Made by a program: the position numbers and the translations under genes | Origin: Rhizobium sp. | Lineage (GTDB): Bacteria; Pseudomonadota; Alphaproteobacteria; Rhizobiales; Rhizobiaceae | DNA: 34,559 nt | Direction of reading: 5' to 3' | Assembly (NCBI GenBank): GCA_003527225.1 | Contig: DPXQ01000113.1 | Coordinates: forward strand, 1,420 to 35,978 | Notes under the pieces: model-generated | The model's database searches: none | The model's input: only the letters and a program-made list of their open reading frames with translations | Told to the model about the DNA's origin: nothing | Part shown: piece after piece, positions 7,961-15,776 of the stretch | How positions within the stretch are numbered: position 1 is the stretch's first letter | Layout: each line of letters opens with the position of its first letter

Positions 7961-8338
7961 ATGCAGGACGCAACACATCTGGCGAGAGTCAGATCGGAAA
8001 TGTACGAGCGCAAGTTCGAGCGATTCTATGTCCGCCGTCCGGCGCGCATCATGGCCGTCAGCCCCGGCCTCAGCGGCATCACCATGCGCAGCTGCGAGGT
8101 GGTGGATATTTCCCAGGGCGGCGCGGCGCTGGAGATCACCACGACCATTGGCCTTTCCTCCCACTATTACCTCCAGATCATAGGTCTGGCTGACCGGATC
8201 GGCTGCGCCGAAGCCTATCGTAACGGCAGCCGCGTGGGCGTGAAGTTTATCAGCATCATTCCCGAGCATGTGCTGCACAATATCGTGCGCGCGGACTTCA
8301 TGCTGGGCGACAAGCTGCAAAAGCAGACCAGACGCTAG
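7961..8338 (+). CDS. PilZ domain protein, canonical c-di-GMP-binding type
   Basis: A 125-residue single PilZ domain. The two c-di-GMP-binding motifs are intact: R25-R-P-A-R29 (RxxxR) and D49-I-S-Q-G-G54 (DxSxxG), followed by HYYLQIIG, DRIGC, VGVKF strands and a C-terminal helix ending in a basic KQTRR tail. It is the intact paralogue of the protein at 5119-5466, with motifs in the same residue register. Expected role: cytoplasmic c-di-GMP effector for motility, polysaccharide or attachment. AGGGGGTAAG lies before the ATG at 7961; an in-frame ATG at 8000, also preceded by GGAA, is a possible alternative. The upstream gap has a possible -10 TACAAT (7897-7902). A weak 7-bp hairpin (8343-8360) follows the stop. 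Confidence 0.88.
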   Translation: MQDATHLARVRSEMYERKFERFYVRRPARIMAVSPGLSGITMRSCEVVDISQGGAALEITTTIGLSSHYYLQIIGLADRIGCAEAYRNGSRVGVKFISIIPEHVLHNIVRADFMLGDKLQKQTRR

Positions 8339-8431
8339 AACGCGACCGCAACGGCGGTCGTGACACTTGCGTCCGGCGCGATTGCCCCTATTGTGTGCGC
8401 GTTTCGCAACGCGCCCAGGAATGACATCTCA

Positions 8432-9541
8432 ATGACCGCCTTTTCGCGCTTCACCCCGTTGATCAGCGCCCTGCCCTCCACCGTTCCCTTTGTCGGCCCC
8501 GAAGCCATCGAACGCCAGCGTGCTCGCCCTGTCAGGGCCCGCATCGGCGCCAATGAGAGCGGTTTCGGACCGGCGCCGTCCGTGCTCGCCGCCATCCGGG
8601 AAAAGGCCGGCGATATCTGGATGTACAACGATCCGGAGAACTACGCGCTGAAGACCGCGCTTTCGGCCCATCTCGCCACACGACCGGAAAACATCGCCGT
8701 CGGCGAAGGGGTCGACGACCTGCTCGGCCTGATCGTCCGCATGGTGATCGAGCCGGGCATGCCGGTGGTCACGTCCTTTGGCGGCTATCCGACCTTCAAT
8801 TTCCACGTGAACGGCTTCGGCGGGCGGCTGGTCACGGTGCCTTACGTCTATGACCGGGAAGACCTCGGCGGATTGCTCGCGGCGGTGAAGCGGGAAAACG
8901 CGCCGCTCGTCTATTTCGCCAATCCCGACAATCCGATGGGAAGCTGGTGGGATGCCGACAGCATCGTATCCTTCGCCAGGTCCCTGCCGGAAACCACCCT
9001 GCTCATTCTCGACGAGGCCTATTGCGAGACGGGGCCCGCCGGCTCCACGCCGGCGATCGCCGATCTGATCGACCTGCCAAACGTGCTCCGCATGCGCACC
9101 TTCTCGAAAGCCTATGGCCTTGCGGGAGCACGCGTCGGATATGCGATCGGCACACCGGGAACAGTTCTGGCCTTCGACAAGATCCGCAATCACTTCGGCG
9201 TGCCGCGACTTTCGACGGAAGCGGCCTTGGCAGCTCTTGCGGATCAGGCCTACCTTGCCGAAGTCCTGGGGCGGATCGCCTCGGCCCGCGAGCGCATCGC
9301 CGCGATTGCGCGGGCAAACGGCCTTTCGCCGCTCGTCTCGGCCACGAACTTCGTCGCCGTCGATTGCGGGCGCGACGGAACCCATGCCCGCGCGATCGTC
9401 GACGGTCTGATGGAATACGGCGTCTTCATCCGCATGCCGGGGGTGGCGCCGCTGAACCGCTGCATCCGTATCAGCGCCGGCCTGCCCGCCGACCTCGACC
9501 TGCTCGAGGAAAGCCTGCCCAAGGTCCTGAAGTCGCTCTGA
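8432..9541 (+). CDS. PLP-dependent aminotransferase, histidinol-phosphate aminotransferase-like
   Basis: A 369-residue fold-type I class I/II aminotransferase close to HisC and related enzymes. Motifs: an N-terminal substrate segment (IGANESGFGP), YNDPENY, the cofactor-loop region GVDDLLGLIVR, YFANPDNPMG (Asn contacting PLP), LILDEAY (Asp pairing with the pyridine N), TFSKAYGLAGARVGY (Schiff-base Lys) and CIRISAG (Arg binding the substrate carboxylate). I chose the ATG at 8432 because AGGA is 11 nt upstream and homologues begin close to this point; the longer frame from GTG 8360 overlaps a hairpin. It is not in a his operon. A role in aromatic amino acid or another transamination is as likely as histidine synthesis. 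Single gene followed by a hairpin. Confidence 0.88.
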   Translation: MTAFSRFTPLISALPSTVPFVGPEAIERQRARPVRARIGANESGFGPAPSVLAAIREKAGDIWMYNDPENYALKTALSAHLATRPENIAVGEGVDDLLGLIVRMVIEPGMPVVTSFGGYPTFNFHVNGFGGRLVTVPYVYDREDLGGLLAAVKRENAPLVYFANPDNPMGSWWDADSIVSFARSLPETTLLILDEAYCETGPAGSTPAIADLIDLPNVLRMRTFSKAYGLAGARVGYAIGTPGTVLAFDKIRNHFGVPRLSTEAALAALADQAYLAEVLGRIASARERIAAIARANGLSPLVSATNFVAVDCGRDGTHARAIVDGLMEYGVFIRMPGVAPLNRCIRISAGLPADLDLLEESLPKVLKSL

Positions 9542-9558
9542 CAACGGACAAATGAAAA

Positions 9559-9596
9559 AGAACCGCGCCGGCCTTGTTCCTGCCGGTCGCGGTTCT
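9559..9596. terminator. Hairpin terminator after HisC-like aminotransferase gene
   Basis: AGAACCGCG-CCGGC at 9559-9572 pairs with GCCGG-T-CGCGGTTCT at 9582-9596, a 14-bp stem with one bulged base and a 9-nt loop. The A-run GAAAAAG just before it would give a U-run on the other strand, so it could work in both directions, separating the aminotransferase from the minus-strand Sel1 gene. Confidence 0.6.
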
Positions 9597-9704
9597 CATG
9601 TGTTGGCCAAGACCCCGTCCAAAGGTCCCCCGCCACGCTCCCCTCTCCCAGGGTTTTTGTCAGGTTCTATCCGGATACCGTCCGGAGCAATATAAAGCGC
9701 ACGC

Positions 9705-9971
9705 TCAGTGCATCGTCATCCATTCGCGGGCGGCGCGGAGTGCCGCGGCAAGATCCGACTTGCTCATCGTCAGGGCGAGATCGGCGCGAAGCTCGGCAGC
9801 ACGCTCGCAGCCCTTGATGGCGGCGATGTTCAGCCACTTGTGCGCCGAAACCAGGTCAGTATCGCAACCGCGGCCGGTCGCATACATCAGACCCATGTCG
9901 CAGAAGACGTCAGCGCGGGTTTCGCCACCCATCGTGGCCATTTCGGAATTCTGGATTTCAAAGCGTGCCAT
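9705..9971 (-). CDS. Small Sel1-like repeat protein
   Basis: An 88-residue protein with one Sel1-like repeat (DMGLMYATGRGCDTDLVSAH followed by KWLNIAAIKG, about residues 25-54) and an amphipathic C-terminal helix (SDLAAALRAAREWM). Small one-repeat proteins like this are widespread in Rhizobiales. Sel1 repeats are helical protein-interaction modules; no enzyme activity is expected. No signal peptide is visible, so cytoplasmic. AGGGA lies before the ATG at 9971. The 5' leader has a 15-bp direct repeat. The partner is unknown. Confidence 0.75.
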   Translation of the reverse strand: MARFEIQNSEMATMGGETRADVFCDMGLMYATGRGCDTDLVSAHKWLNIAAIKGCERAAELRADLALTMSKSDLAAALRAAREWMTMH

Positions 9972-9977
9972 CGGTTT

Positions 9978-10020
9978 TGTCCCTGTTTTGCCTGTCGGTT
10001 CAAACTGTCCCTGTTTTGCC
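9978..10020. repeat. 15-bp direct repeat in Sel1 gene leader
   Basis: Two exact copies of TGTCCCTGTTTTGCC, starting 28 bp apart, lie directly upstream of the Sel1 gene start (9971). On the minus strand each copy contains an AGGGACA; the proximal copy supplies the likely ribosome site of the gene. Confidence 0.7.
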
Positions 10021-10175
10021 CCTTTCGAGGCTCCTTCCAGATCCTGCCGTCTATCGCGGCCTGTTTTAGATCCTTCCGGTCCGGCGGGTTGATCCCTGCT
10101 CGTTTGATGAGCCCACTATGCCAAAACCCTTTCAACACTCGCTTAAAATGCATGCTTAATTTGCGGAAAACAAAG

Positions 10176-10190
10176 TACAAATGCTTTGTA
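10176..10190. repeat. Operator-like inverted repeat
   Basis: TACAAA-TGC-TTTGTA: perfect 6-bp arms around a 3-nt spacer in an AT-rich intergenic region. The size and symmetry suit binding by a dimeric regulator. It is about 200 bp from the Sel1 start and 290 bp from the DUF2147-like start, so the target is unclear. Confidence 0.4.
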
Positions 10191-10480
10191 AACTTGGTTT
10201 TTCATTAATCATCACTGCACCTGAAGATTAAGGAGATTTGCCGCAAATTTACGTCTTATTGAGAATTTCAAATAAACCGAACGGTAACCATGGAAAACAC
10301 TTGCGCGTTCACGGCCTGCCCCGAAGCACCGCATTTCCTGGCAAGGTTGCGGCTGGAAATGCGCTGAAACAGCTATTTACCTTTACGTGTGCGTAAGATA
10401 ATTTTCCGCTGCTCAACATGAGCTATCGCGGCCCGCCAGGGGCGCCGCCTATGGGCAGAACATCGGGAGGAAGATTTCAC

Positions 10481-10816
10481 ATGCGGATGATCGTATTTGC
10501 AGCAGCTTTGGCGCTTGGCGCCGTCTCGGCCCAGGCCGCCGAACCGATTGAAGGAAACTGGAAGACCGCCAGCGGCGCCACCGCGCAGATCGCGCCTTGC
10601 GGCGGCAGCTTTTGCGTCACGCTGAAGAGCGGCAAGCATGCCGGCAAGCAGATCGGCAAGATGGCCGGCGCCGGCGGCGCATACAAAGGCACGATCACCG
10701 ATCCTGACGCCGACAAGACCTATACCGGTTCCGGCAGCGTTTCCGGCAATTCGCTGAAGATGAAGGGCTGCGTCATGTCCGTCTTCTGCAAGACCCAGAC
10801 CTGGTCGCGCCTCTGA
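10481..10816 (+). CDS. Exported DUF2147-like protein
   Basis: A 111-residue protein with a clean signal peptide (MRMIVFAAALALGAVSAQA, cleavage after AQA). The mature part begins EPIEGNWKTASGATAQIAPC, the usual opening of DUF2147 proteins, and continues with a compact beta-rich domain ending in MSVFCKTQTWSRL. Four Cys lie in two pairs (PCGGSFC; GCVMSVFC) and probably form disulfides in the periplasm. The ATG at 10481 has GGGAGGAAG 8 nt upstream; the longer frame from 10418 lacks these features. It is short for the family. Single gene with a strong terminator. Function unknown. Confidence 0.82.
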   Translation: MRMIVFAAALALGAVSAQAAEPIEGNWKTASGATAQIAPCGGSFCVTLKSGKHAGKQIGKMAGAGGAYKGTITDPDADKTYTGSGSVSGNSLKMKGCVMSVFCKTQTWSRL

Positions 10817-10857
10817 GCCCTTGACGTTGGCCTAATCCGGCCACTGGTTTCACATTG

Positions 10858-10891
10858 AACCACCCGCAGCCGGCGCTACGGGTGGTTTTTT
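10858..10891 (+). terminator. Rho-independent terminator after DUF2147-like gene
   Basis: AACCACCCG (10858-10866) pairs perfectly with CGGGTGGTT (10879-10887), followed by an uninterrupted T-run to 10891. It is 42 bp past the stop codon and lies in the convergent gap with the SDR gene. Confidence 0.9.
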
Positions 10892-11018
10892 CCTGGCGGC
10901 GAAATCTGGCGCATAGCGGCCGATTGCCCTCTCGACATCGTGGCCCGAAAGCCGCTGGCTTCAGCGGCTTTCCCGATTGACGTAATGATCTTCCAATTCG
11001 CTGCAACGGCGACGACGA

Positions 11019-11864
11019 TCACTTCGCCATGTCGCGCCAGGTGCTCTGTCCGGTCAGTCGGCTCATGCCCTCGAGATACTGGTCTTCCGAGGTCGACCAG
11101 CGTAGCCGGGCATATTCCTCCACATCGGGTCCCACGACATAACGCAGACGACGGGAGGAATCGGTCGCCGCTGCGTGGATCGCCTCGACCACCGATTGCT
11201 CCTCGGTCGACGGAAAGGGATAGTTGACCATCGATTGCATGGCGTGATCGAAATAGGCCCTGTAGCCTTCAGGCACGGGCGCCGCCTGCGATGCCGCCAT
11301 GCCGGTGGCGACGAAATTCGTGGCGAGCATGGCGCCCGGCTCGATCAGCTTGATGCGGATGTTCTGCGACTCCAGCTCGTAGGCGAGCGATTCCGAGAGG
11401 CCCTCGACCGCCTGCTTGGAGGCGACGTAGACCGACAGCAGCGGCACCGCCGCGATGCCCACGCCCGAGCAGACATTGACGATCGTCCCTTGTCCGCGCT
11501 GCCGCAGATGCGGCAGGACCGCCTGAATGACATGCATCGTGCCGAAGACATTGGTCTCGAATATCCGACGCATGGCATCTTCAGGCGTCGCCTCGAACAC
11601 CGAGATCATAGTGATGCCCGCATTGTTGACGACGGCGTCGAGGCCGCCGAAGCGCTTCAGGCCGGCCTGGATGGCCGCGTCGATGCTCGTGGGATCGCAC
11701 ACGTCGAGCGGCTGGACCAGAACCCGATCAGGAAATTCCCGGGCGAGATCCGGTTCCGGCGTCCGCATGGTGGCAATGACATTCCAGCCCTTTGCGGCGA
11801 AATGGCTGGCGGTCATTTTGCCCAGGCCCGACGAGCAGCCGGTGATGAGTATAGTCTTGGTCAT
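11019..11864 (-). CDS. SDR family NAD(P)-dependent oxidoreductase
   Basis: A 281-residue classical short-chain dehydrogenase/reductase. Motifs: TGCSSGLG at 8-15 (cofactor glycine motif), DVCD near 54-57, NNAG at 80-83, catalytic Ser near 133, and Y146-V-A-S-K150 for the active-site Tyr and Lys. The C-terminal tail is longer than the minimal 250-residue enzyme, as in SDRs annotated as ketoreductases or retinol dehydrogenase-like. The Arg after the second strand (ATMRTPEPD) suggests NADP(H). The substrate is unknown. It is divergent from an AraC/cupin regulator across 93 bp, which suggests the regulator controls it. Confidence 0.9.
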   Translation of the reverse strand: MTKTILITGCSSGLGKMTASHFAAKGWNVIATMRTPEPDLAREFPDRVLVQPLDVCDPTSIDAAIQAGLKRFGGLDAVVNNAGITMISVFEATPEDAMRRIFETNVFGTMHVIQAVLPHLRQRGQGTIVNVCSGVGIAAVPLLSVYVASKQAVEGLSESLAYELESQNIRIKLIEPGAMLATNFVATGMAASQAAPVPEGYRAYFDHAMQSMVNYPFPSTEEQSVVEAIHAAATDSSRRLRYVVGPDVEEYARLRWSTSEDQYLEGMSRLTGQSTWRDMAK

Positions 11865-11957
11865 GTGCGTGGCTCCATTTGTTGATGGATCACAACTAGC
11901 GCGCCAGACTGAAACGACATATAATGCAGTGTCTGCTTTTCATTATGGATCGTCTCA
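11865..11957. promoter_or_regulatory. Divergent SDR/AraC promoter region
   Basis: 93 bp shared by the SDR gene (minus) and the AraC-type gene (plus). It holds a TATAAT at 11920-11925 without a good -35, an inverted repeat ATAATG...CATTAT (11921-11926 and 11941-11946), and GTTG...CAAC arms at 11881-11896. No strong Shine-Dalgarno is seen before the AraC start. A regulator site here is expected from the gene arrangement, but none can be assigned. Confidence 0.45.
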
Positions 11958-12929
11958 ATGGATGCTTTGACCGATGTCATCAGGCTGCTGCGGCCGAACA
12001 CGGTGCTGCTCGGCAGCATGTCCGGTTCAGGGCAGTGGGGCGTTCAGGTGCCCGAACAGCCAGGCCCGACATTCTATTTCGTGACAGAGGGCCGGTGCTG
12101 GTTCCAGGCGGAAGGAGCAGGCCTCCTCGATCTGAGGGAGGGCGACTATATCCTCTCGGCCCGGCCGACGACGGACACCTTCTTCAGCGAGCCGGGGGTG
12201 GAAACCGCGCTTTCGGACGAGAGCTTCAAGGCGCGCCATGCCGTCGATGGCGAAGTGCGTGTCGGCGATCCGGCAACGGGGCCTACGACGCGAATCCTGG
12301 GCGGTCTCATTCAGTGCGACCCCGCCAATGCCGACCTGCTGATCGGGATTTTGCCCCGCTTCATCCATGTGCCCGCCTCCGAGCAGACAGGTGTGCGCTT
12401 GCGCGCGCTCGTATCGATGATCCGGGAAGAAGCGGACGACACCCGGCCCGGCCGGGAGGCGATCCTCTGCCGCCTGATCGAGGTGATGCTGATCGAGACC
12501 CTGCGGCGCAAGACGGCGACATGGTCACCGCATACGGGCCTGCTCGGCGGTCTGGCGCATCCGCAACTCGCACAGGCGCTCGGCCATATCCATGCCGATG
12601 TCGCCCGGGGCTGGACGGTTGGCGAATTGGCGCGCAGGGTCGGCATGTCGCGCTCGGTCTTCGCGCGGCGTTTCTCCGAGGCGGTCGGTGTTGCGCCGGT
12701 CGAATACCTTCTGAGTTGGCGCATGGCACTGGCCAAGGACGCGCTGCTCGGTGGCCGCGGCACGCTGGAGGAAATCGCCGGGGCGGTCGGTTACCAATCG
12801 GCCAGCGCGTTCAGCACCGCCTTCAGCCACAGGGTCGGCTGCCCGCCGAGCGAATATGCGTCGGCTTCACGGGCTGGACGTGGAGGTTTTGAGGAGGCCA
12901 ATGCGCCAGCGGACTCCGCATCTTCCTGA
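11958..12929 (+). CDS. AraC family regulator with N-terminal cupin domain
   Basis: A 323-residue transcription factor. Residues about 1-190 form the cupin_6-type effector domain (opening MDALTDVIRLLRPNTV, then PGPTFYFVTEGRCWFQ and LREGDYILSARP). Residues about 205-305 form the AraC DNA-binding domain with two helix-turn-helix units: WTVGELARRVGMSRSVFARR and EEIAGAVGYQSASAFSTAFS, ending in the conserved GCPPSEY. The effector is unknown. It is divergent from the SDR gene, the typical position of a local activator. The ATG at 11958 matches how such proteins usually begin, though it lacks a clear ribosome site. The C-terminal tail past the HTH is about 20 residues of low-complexity sequence. Confidence 0.92.
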   Translation: MDALTDVIRLLRPNTVLLGSMSGSGQWGVQVPEQPGPTFYFVTEGRCWFQAEGAGLLDLREGDYILSARPTTDTFFSEPGVETALSDESFKARHAVDGEVRVGDPATGPTTRILGGLIQCDPANADLLIGILPRFIHVPASEQTGVRLRALVSMIREEADDTRPGREAILCRLIEVMLIETLRRKTATWSPHTGLLGGLAHPQLAQALGHIHADVARGWTVGELARRVGMSRSVFARRFSEAVGVAPVEYLLSWRMALAKDALLGGRGTLEEIAGAVGYQSASAFSTAFSHRVGCPPSEYASASRAGRGGFEEANAPADSASS

Positions 12930-12994
12930 ATCCCGTTTTCCGCTCCTGCAGCGCACTGCCTAAAGCATCGCCTGCGCAAGGATCCGCCTCCCCG

Positions 12995-13690
12995 CTACCG
13001 CGCCCTCTGGCCGAACAGCACCTTCTTGGCCTCGTCGTCCTCGGCGATGTTCTTGCGGTGCTCTCTACCGACGGCAATGCCGCGCTCGACTGCGGGACGC
13101 GCCATGACCGTCTCGAACCAGCGCTTGAGGTTCGGGAAGTCGTCGAGATCCTGCCCCTGGTTCTTGTGCGGCACCACCCAGCCGATGCAGGCGATATCGG
13201 CGATGGAATAGTCGTCACCGGCGAGATAGTCGCGGTCGGCGAGCCTCTTGTTCATCACGCCATAAAGTCGGTTCACCTCGTTGGTGTAGCGGTTGATGCC
13301 GTATTCGATCTTTTCCGGCGCATACTGGCGGAAGTGATGGGCCTGGCCTGCCATCGGGCCGAGACCGCCCACCTGCCAGAACAGCCATTGATCGACCTCG
13401 ACACGGACACGCTCGTCCGCCGGATAGAACTTGCCGTATTTGCGTCCGAGATATTGCAGGATGGCACCGGATTCGAAGATCGAGATCGGTTTGCCGCCCG
13501 GGCCGTCCGGATCGATGATCGCCGGCATGCGGTTGTTCGGTGAGATCTTCAGGAACTCGGGGGCGAACTGCTCTCCCTTGCCGATATTGACGGTGTGGAC
13601 TTCATAAGGAATGCCGAGTTCCTCAAGCATGATGGAGATCTTCCAGCCGTTCGGTGTCGGCCAGTAATAGAGTTCAATCGGTGCAGCCAT
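12995..13690 (-). CDS. Glutathione transferase-like disulfide-bond oxidoreductase (YfcG/YghU type)
   Basis: A 231-residue cytosolic GST-fold protein. It opens IELYYWPTPNGWKISIMLEE, the signature of nu-class YfcG/YghU proteins, which bind two glutathiones or GSSG and reduce disulfides using Thr/Asn in TPNG rather than a Cys or Ser nucleophile. Further matches: SPNNRMPAIIDPDGPGG (cis-Pro for GSH), SIFESGAILQYLGRK (Glu-Ser binding the gamma-glutamyl group), and a helical C-domain with DDYSIADIACIGWV. The ATG at 13690 has GAGG upstream; the ATG five codons earlier is less likely. The physiological substrate is unknown. Confidence 0.9.
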   Translation of the reverse strand: MAAPIELYYWPTPNGWKISIMLEELGIPYEVHTVNIGKGEQFAPEFLKISPNNRMPAIIDPDGPGGKPISIFESGAILQYLGRKYGKFYPADERVRVEVDQWLFWQVGGLGPMAGQAHHFRQYAPEKIEYGINRYTNEVNRLYGVMNKRLADRDYLAGDDYSIADIACIGWVVPHKNQGQDLDDFPNLKRWFETVMARPAVERGIAVGREHRKNIAEDDEAKKVLFGQRAR

Positions 13691-13897
13691 GGGATGCGTC
13701 CTCAAATCGGTTTGCCGGATAATAGCAGCGAAATTTCACATATCATTCCCGGCCAATCGGACCGGCACGCATTTCCCGCGCCTTTACAATCTGGGACCGG
13801 CACCTGCGAGATCAAGTGCGCGCAATGGAATATCCCCCGCATAGAGATAACATCTGCGTGACGCGCAACCCCAGGCGTTCTCCAACATGAATGCCAG

Positions 13898-13981
13898 ATG
13901 AACCGCAACCTCAGCGGGCGTTCAGGACGGTCCTGCCATAACGGCATCATCGAATTACGAACCACTGGGGAACCGACATGA
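13898..13981 (+). CDS. Possible 27-residue upstream ORF coupled to small membrane ORF
   Basis: A short ORF rich in Arg, Ser and Gly (begins MNRNLSGRSGRS). Its TGA overlaps the ATG of the next small ORF in an ATGA arrangement, which usually signals translational coupling. There is no strong ribosome site and no recognised family. It may be a leader peptide or chance. Confidence 0.2.
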   Translation: MNRNLSGRSGRSCHNGIIELRTTGEPT

Positions 13982-14154
13982 CCGCAACGCTCATCCACAC
14001 CGCTTCATCCAGCCTCCGGATCGCCATCCTGGCCGCATTGATCCTGGGCCCGCTTACCGCCCTCGGCATGGCCAAGTCCGAAGAGATCAAGGTCGGCAAG
14101 GCCGGCGCCGGTTTCGTCCTTTTTGTCAGCCTGCAGCGTCAGTCGATGAGCTGA
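13978..14154 (+). CDS. Small putative membrane protein (58 residues)
   Basis: A 58-residue ORF with a GGGGAA ribosome site just before the ATG. Residues about 13-31 (LRIAILAALILGPLTALGM) form one hydrophobic helix, either a transmembrane segment or a signal peptide, followed by a charged stretch KSEEIKVGKAG and a short tail. No family is recognised. It lies 120 bp upstream of the AMP nucleosidase gene on the same strand. The codon choices (GCC, CTC, GGC, ATC) fit local coding bias. I consider it a plausible but unproven gene. Confidence 0.45.
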   Translation: MTATLIHTASSSLRIAILAALILGPLTALGMAKSEEIKVGKAGAGFVLFVSLQRQSMS

Positions 14155-14273
14155 AGCCGGCCATTCGGTCACGAAGCAAACCGGCAATATCGTCCCCATT
14201 CCAGCCGAAGCTTTTTTTGACCACCCGGCCGTCCCGTCGTTTGCTTGTCGGAGAGTCCAATCTATAATGACTC

Positions 14274-15776
14274 ATGAACAAGCAAATCCCTACTCAGACT
14301 CCCATCAATTTTGTAAGTCCTGAACCCTATGAACCTCAGGTTTTCACGGAGGCGGGGCTTGCCGTTGAAGCACTCACGGCACTTTACGAACGCAATACCG
14401 CATTTCTGATCGATGCGTTTTCGGACCTGGCCAAGGGCGGACCGATTGCAGGGCGTTACCGCGCCTTCTATCCGCAGGTGAGCCTGGAGACGACGAGCTT
14501 CGGTCACGCCGATTCCCGCCTGTCCTATGGCCACGTCGCCTCCCCCGGCATCTACACCACGACCATCACCCGACCGCAGCTCTTCCGCCACTATCTCGAG
14601 CAGCAACTCGGGCTGCTCATTCGCAACCATCAGGTTCCCATCGTGGTTTCGGAATCGTCGACCCCGATTCCGCTGCACTTCGCTTTCGGCGAAGGCGCCC
14701 ATGTGGAGGCGGAGGCGAGCGGGCTCGTCGACATGCCGCTGCGCGACCTGTTCGACACCCCGGATCTGTCGACCACGGACGATGAGATCGCCAATGGCGA
14801 ATACGAACCGCAGCCCGGCGAACCGCATCCGCTGGCGCCTTTCACCGCCCAGCGCATCGATTATTCGCTCGCGCGCCTGTCGCATTATACCGCCACCAGT
14901 GCGTCTCATTTCCAGAACTTCGTGCTCTTCACCAACTACCAGTTCTACATGGACGAATTCTGCCATTTCGCGCGCAAGCTCATGGCGGAAGGCGGGAGCG
15001 GCTACAGTTCGTTCGTCGAGCCGGGCAATGTCGTCACGCTTGCCGGCGAGAGCGAACCGGAAAGCGGCGTCCCGGTCGCCCGACTGCCGCAGATGCCTGC
15101 CTATCATCTGAAGATGAAGGGCCATGCCGGGATCACCATGGTGAATATCGGCGTCGGTCCATCGAACGCCAAGACGATCACCGACCACATCGCCGTGCTT
15201 CGCCCCCATGCCTGGCTGATGCTCGGCCATTGCGCCGGATTGCGCAACAGCCAGCGCCTCGGCGACTACGTGCTGGCGCATGCCTATGTGCGCGAGGATC
15301 ACGTCCTCGACGACGATCTGCCGGTCTGGGTGCCGATCCCGGCGCTCGCCGAAGTACAGGTGGCGCTCGAAGACGCAGTCGAGGAAATCACCGGCTATGA
15401 AGGCTTCGAGCTGAAGCGGATCATGCGCACGGGCACCGTCGCCACCATCGACAACCGCAACTGGGAACTGAGGGACCAGCGCGGACCTGTGAAGCGCCTG
15501 TCGCAGTCACGGGCCATCGCGCTCGACATGGAATCGGCGACGATCGCGGCCAACGGCTTCCGCTTCCGCGTTCCCTACGGCACGCTGCTTTGCGTCTCCG
15601 ACAAGCCGCTGCATGGCGAACTGAAGCTTCCCGGCATGGCGACCGCGTTTTACAGGACGCAGGTCAGCCAGCACCTGCAGATCGGCATCCGCGCGTTGCA
15701 GAAGCTCGGCGCCATGCCGCCTGAAAAGCTCCATTCGCGCAAGCTCAGAAGCTTCTTCGAAACAGCGTTTCAGTAA
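14274..15776 (+). CDS. amn: AMP nucleosidase
   Basis: A 500-residue cytoplasmic enzyme that hydrolyses AMP to adenine and ribose 5-phosphate, controlling adenylate levels. It has the two-domain layout of Amn: an N-terminal regulatory domain (about 1-190, with FGHADSRLSYGHV, GIYTTTITRPQLFRHYL and PIPLHFAF) and a C-terminal phosphorylase-superfamily catalytic domain. The latter shows ITMVNIGVGPSNAKTITDH, AWLMLGHCAGLRNSQRLGDY, the substrate-binding ALDMESATIAANGFRFRVPY, and the catalytic Asp in LLCVSDKPLHGE. Length is close to E. coli Amn. The ribosome site is poor: GGAGAG is 18 nt upstream. A GC-rich 7-bp inverted repeat (15782-15788 with 15801-15807) follows the stop but has no T-run. Confidence 0.95.
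   Translation: MNKQIPTQTPINFVSPEPYEPQVFTEAGLAVEALTALYERNTAFLIDAFSDLAKGGPIAGRYRAFYPQVSLETTSFGHADSRLSYGHVASPGIYTTTITRPQLFRHYLEQQLGLLIRNHQVPIVVSESSTPIPLHFAFGEGAHVEAEASGLVDMPLRDLFDTPDLSTTDDEIANGEYEPQPGEPHPLAPFTAQRIDYSLARLSHYTATSASHFQNFVLFTNYQFYMDEFCHFARKLMAEGGSGYSSFVEPGNVVTLAGESEPESGVPVARLPQMPAYHLKMKGHAGITMVNIGVGPSNAKTITDHIAVLRPHAWLMLGHCAGLRNSQRLGDYVLAHAYVREDHVLDDDLPVWVPIPALAEVQVALEDAVEEITGYEGFELKRIMRTGTVATIDNRNWELRDQRGPVKRLSQSRAIALDMESATIAANGFRFRVPYGTLLCVSDKPLHGELKLPGMATAFYRTQVSQHLQIGIRALQKLGAMPPEKLHSRKLRSFFETAFQ

Larger units (their letters stand above)
9972..10480. other. AT-rich intergenic region with repeats and palindromes
   Basis: About 509 bp between the divergent Sel1 and DUF2147-like genes, with no convincing ORF. 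TGTCCCTGTTTTGCC occurs twice (9978-9992 and 10006-10020). TACAAA-TGC-TTTGTA at 10176-10190 is a tight 6-bp inverted repeat of operator-like shape. The stretch 10140-10290 is the most AT-rich in this part of the window and may hold promoters or a small RNA; nothing in it matches an RNA family I can name. Confidence 0.45.

Noticed and set aside
10257..10271. TTGAGAATTTCAA as an FNR/FixK box
   Set aside because: The arms are 5 nt apart instead of 6 and the required ATCAA/TTGAT positions do not match.
14262..15302. 346-codon frame opposite AMP nucleosidase
   Set aside because: Antisense shadow of amn with no domain; the same holds for 20404-21441, 25047-26282, 8429-9544 and 1735-2781.
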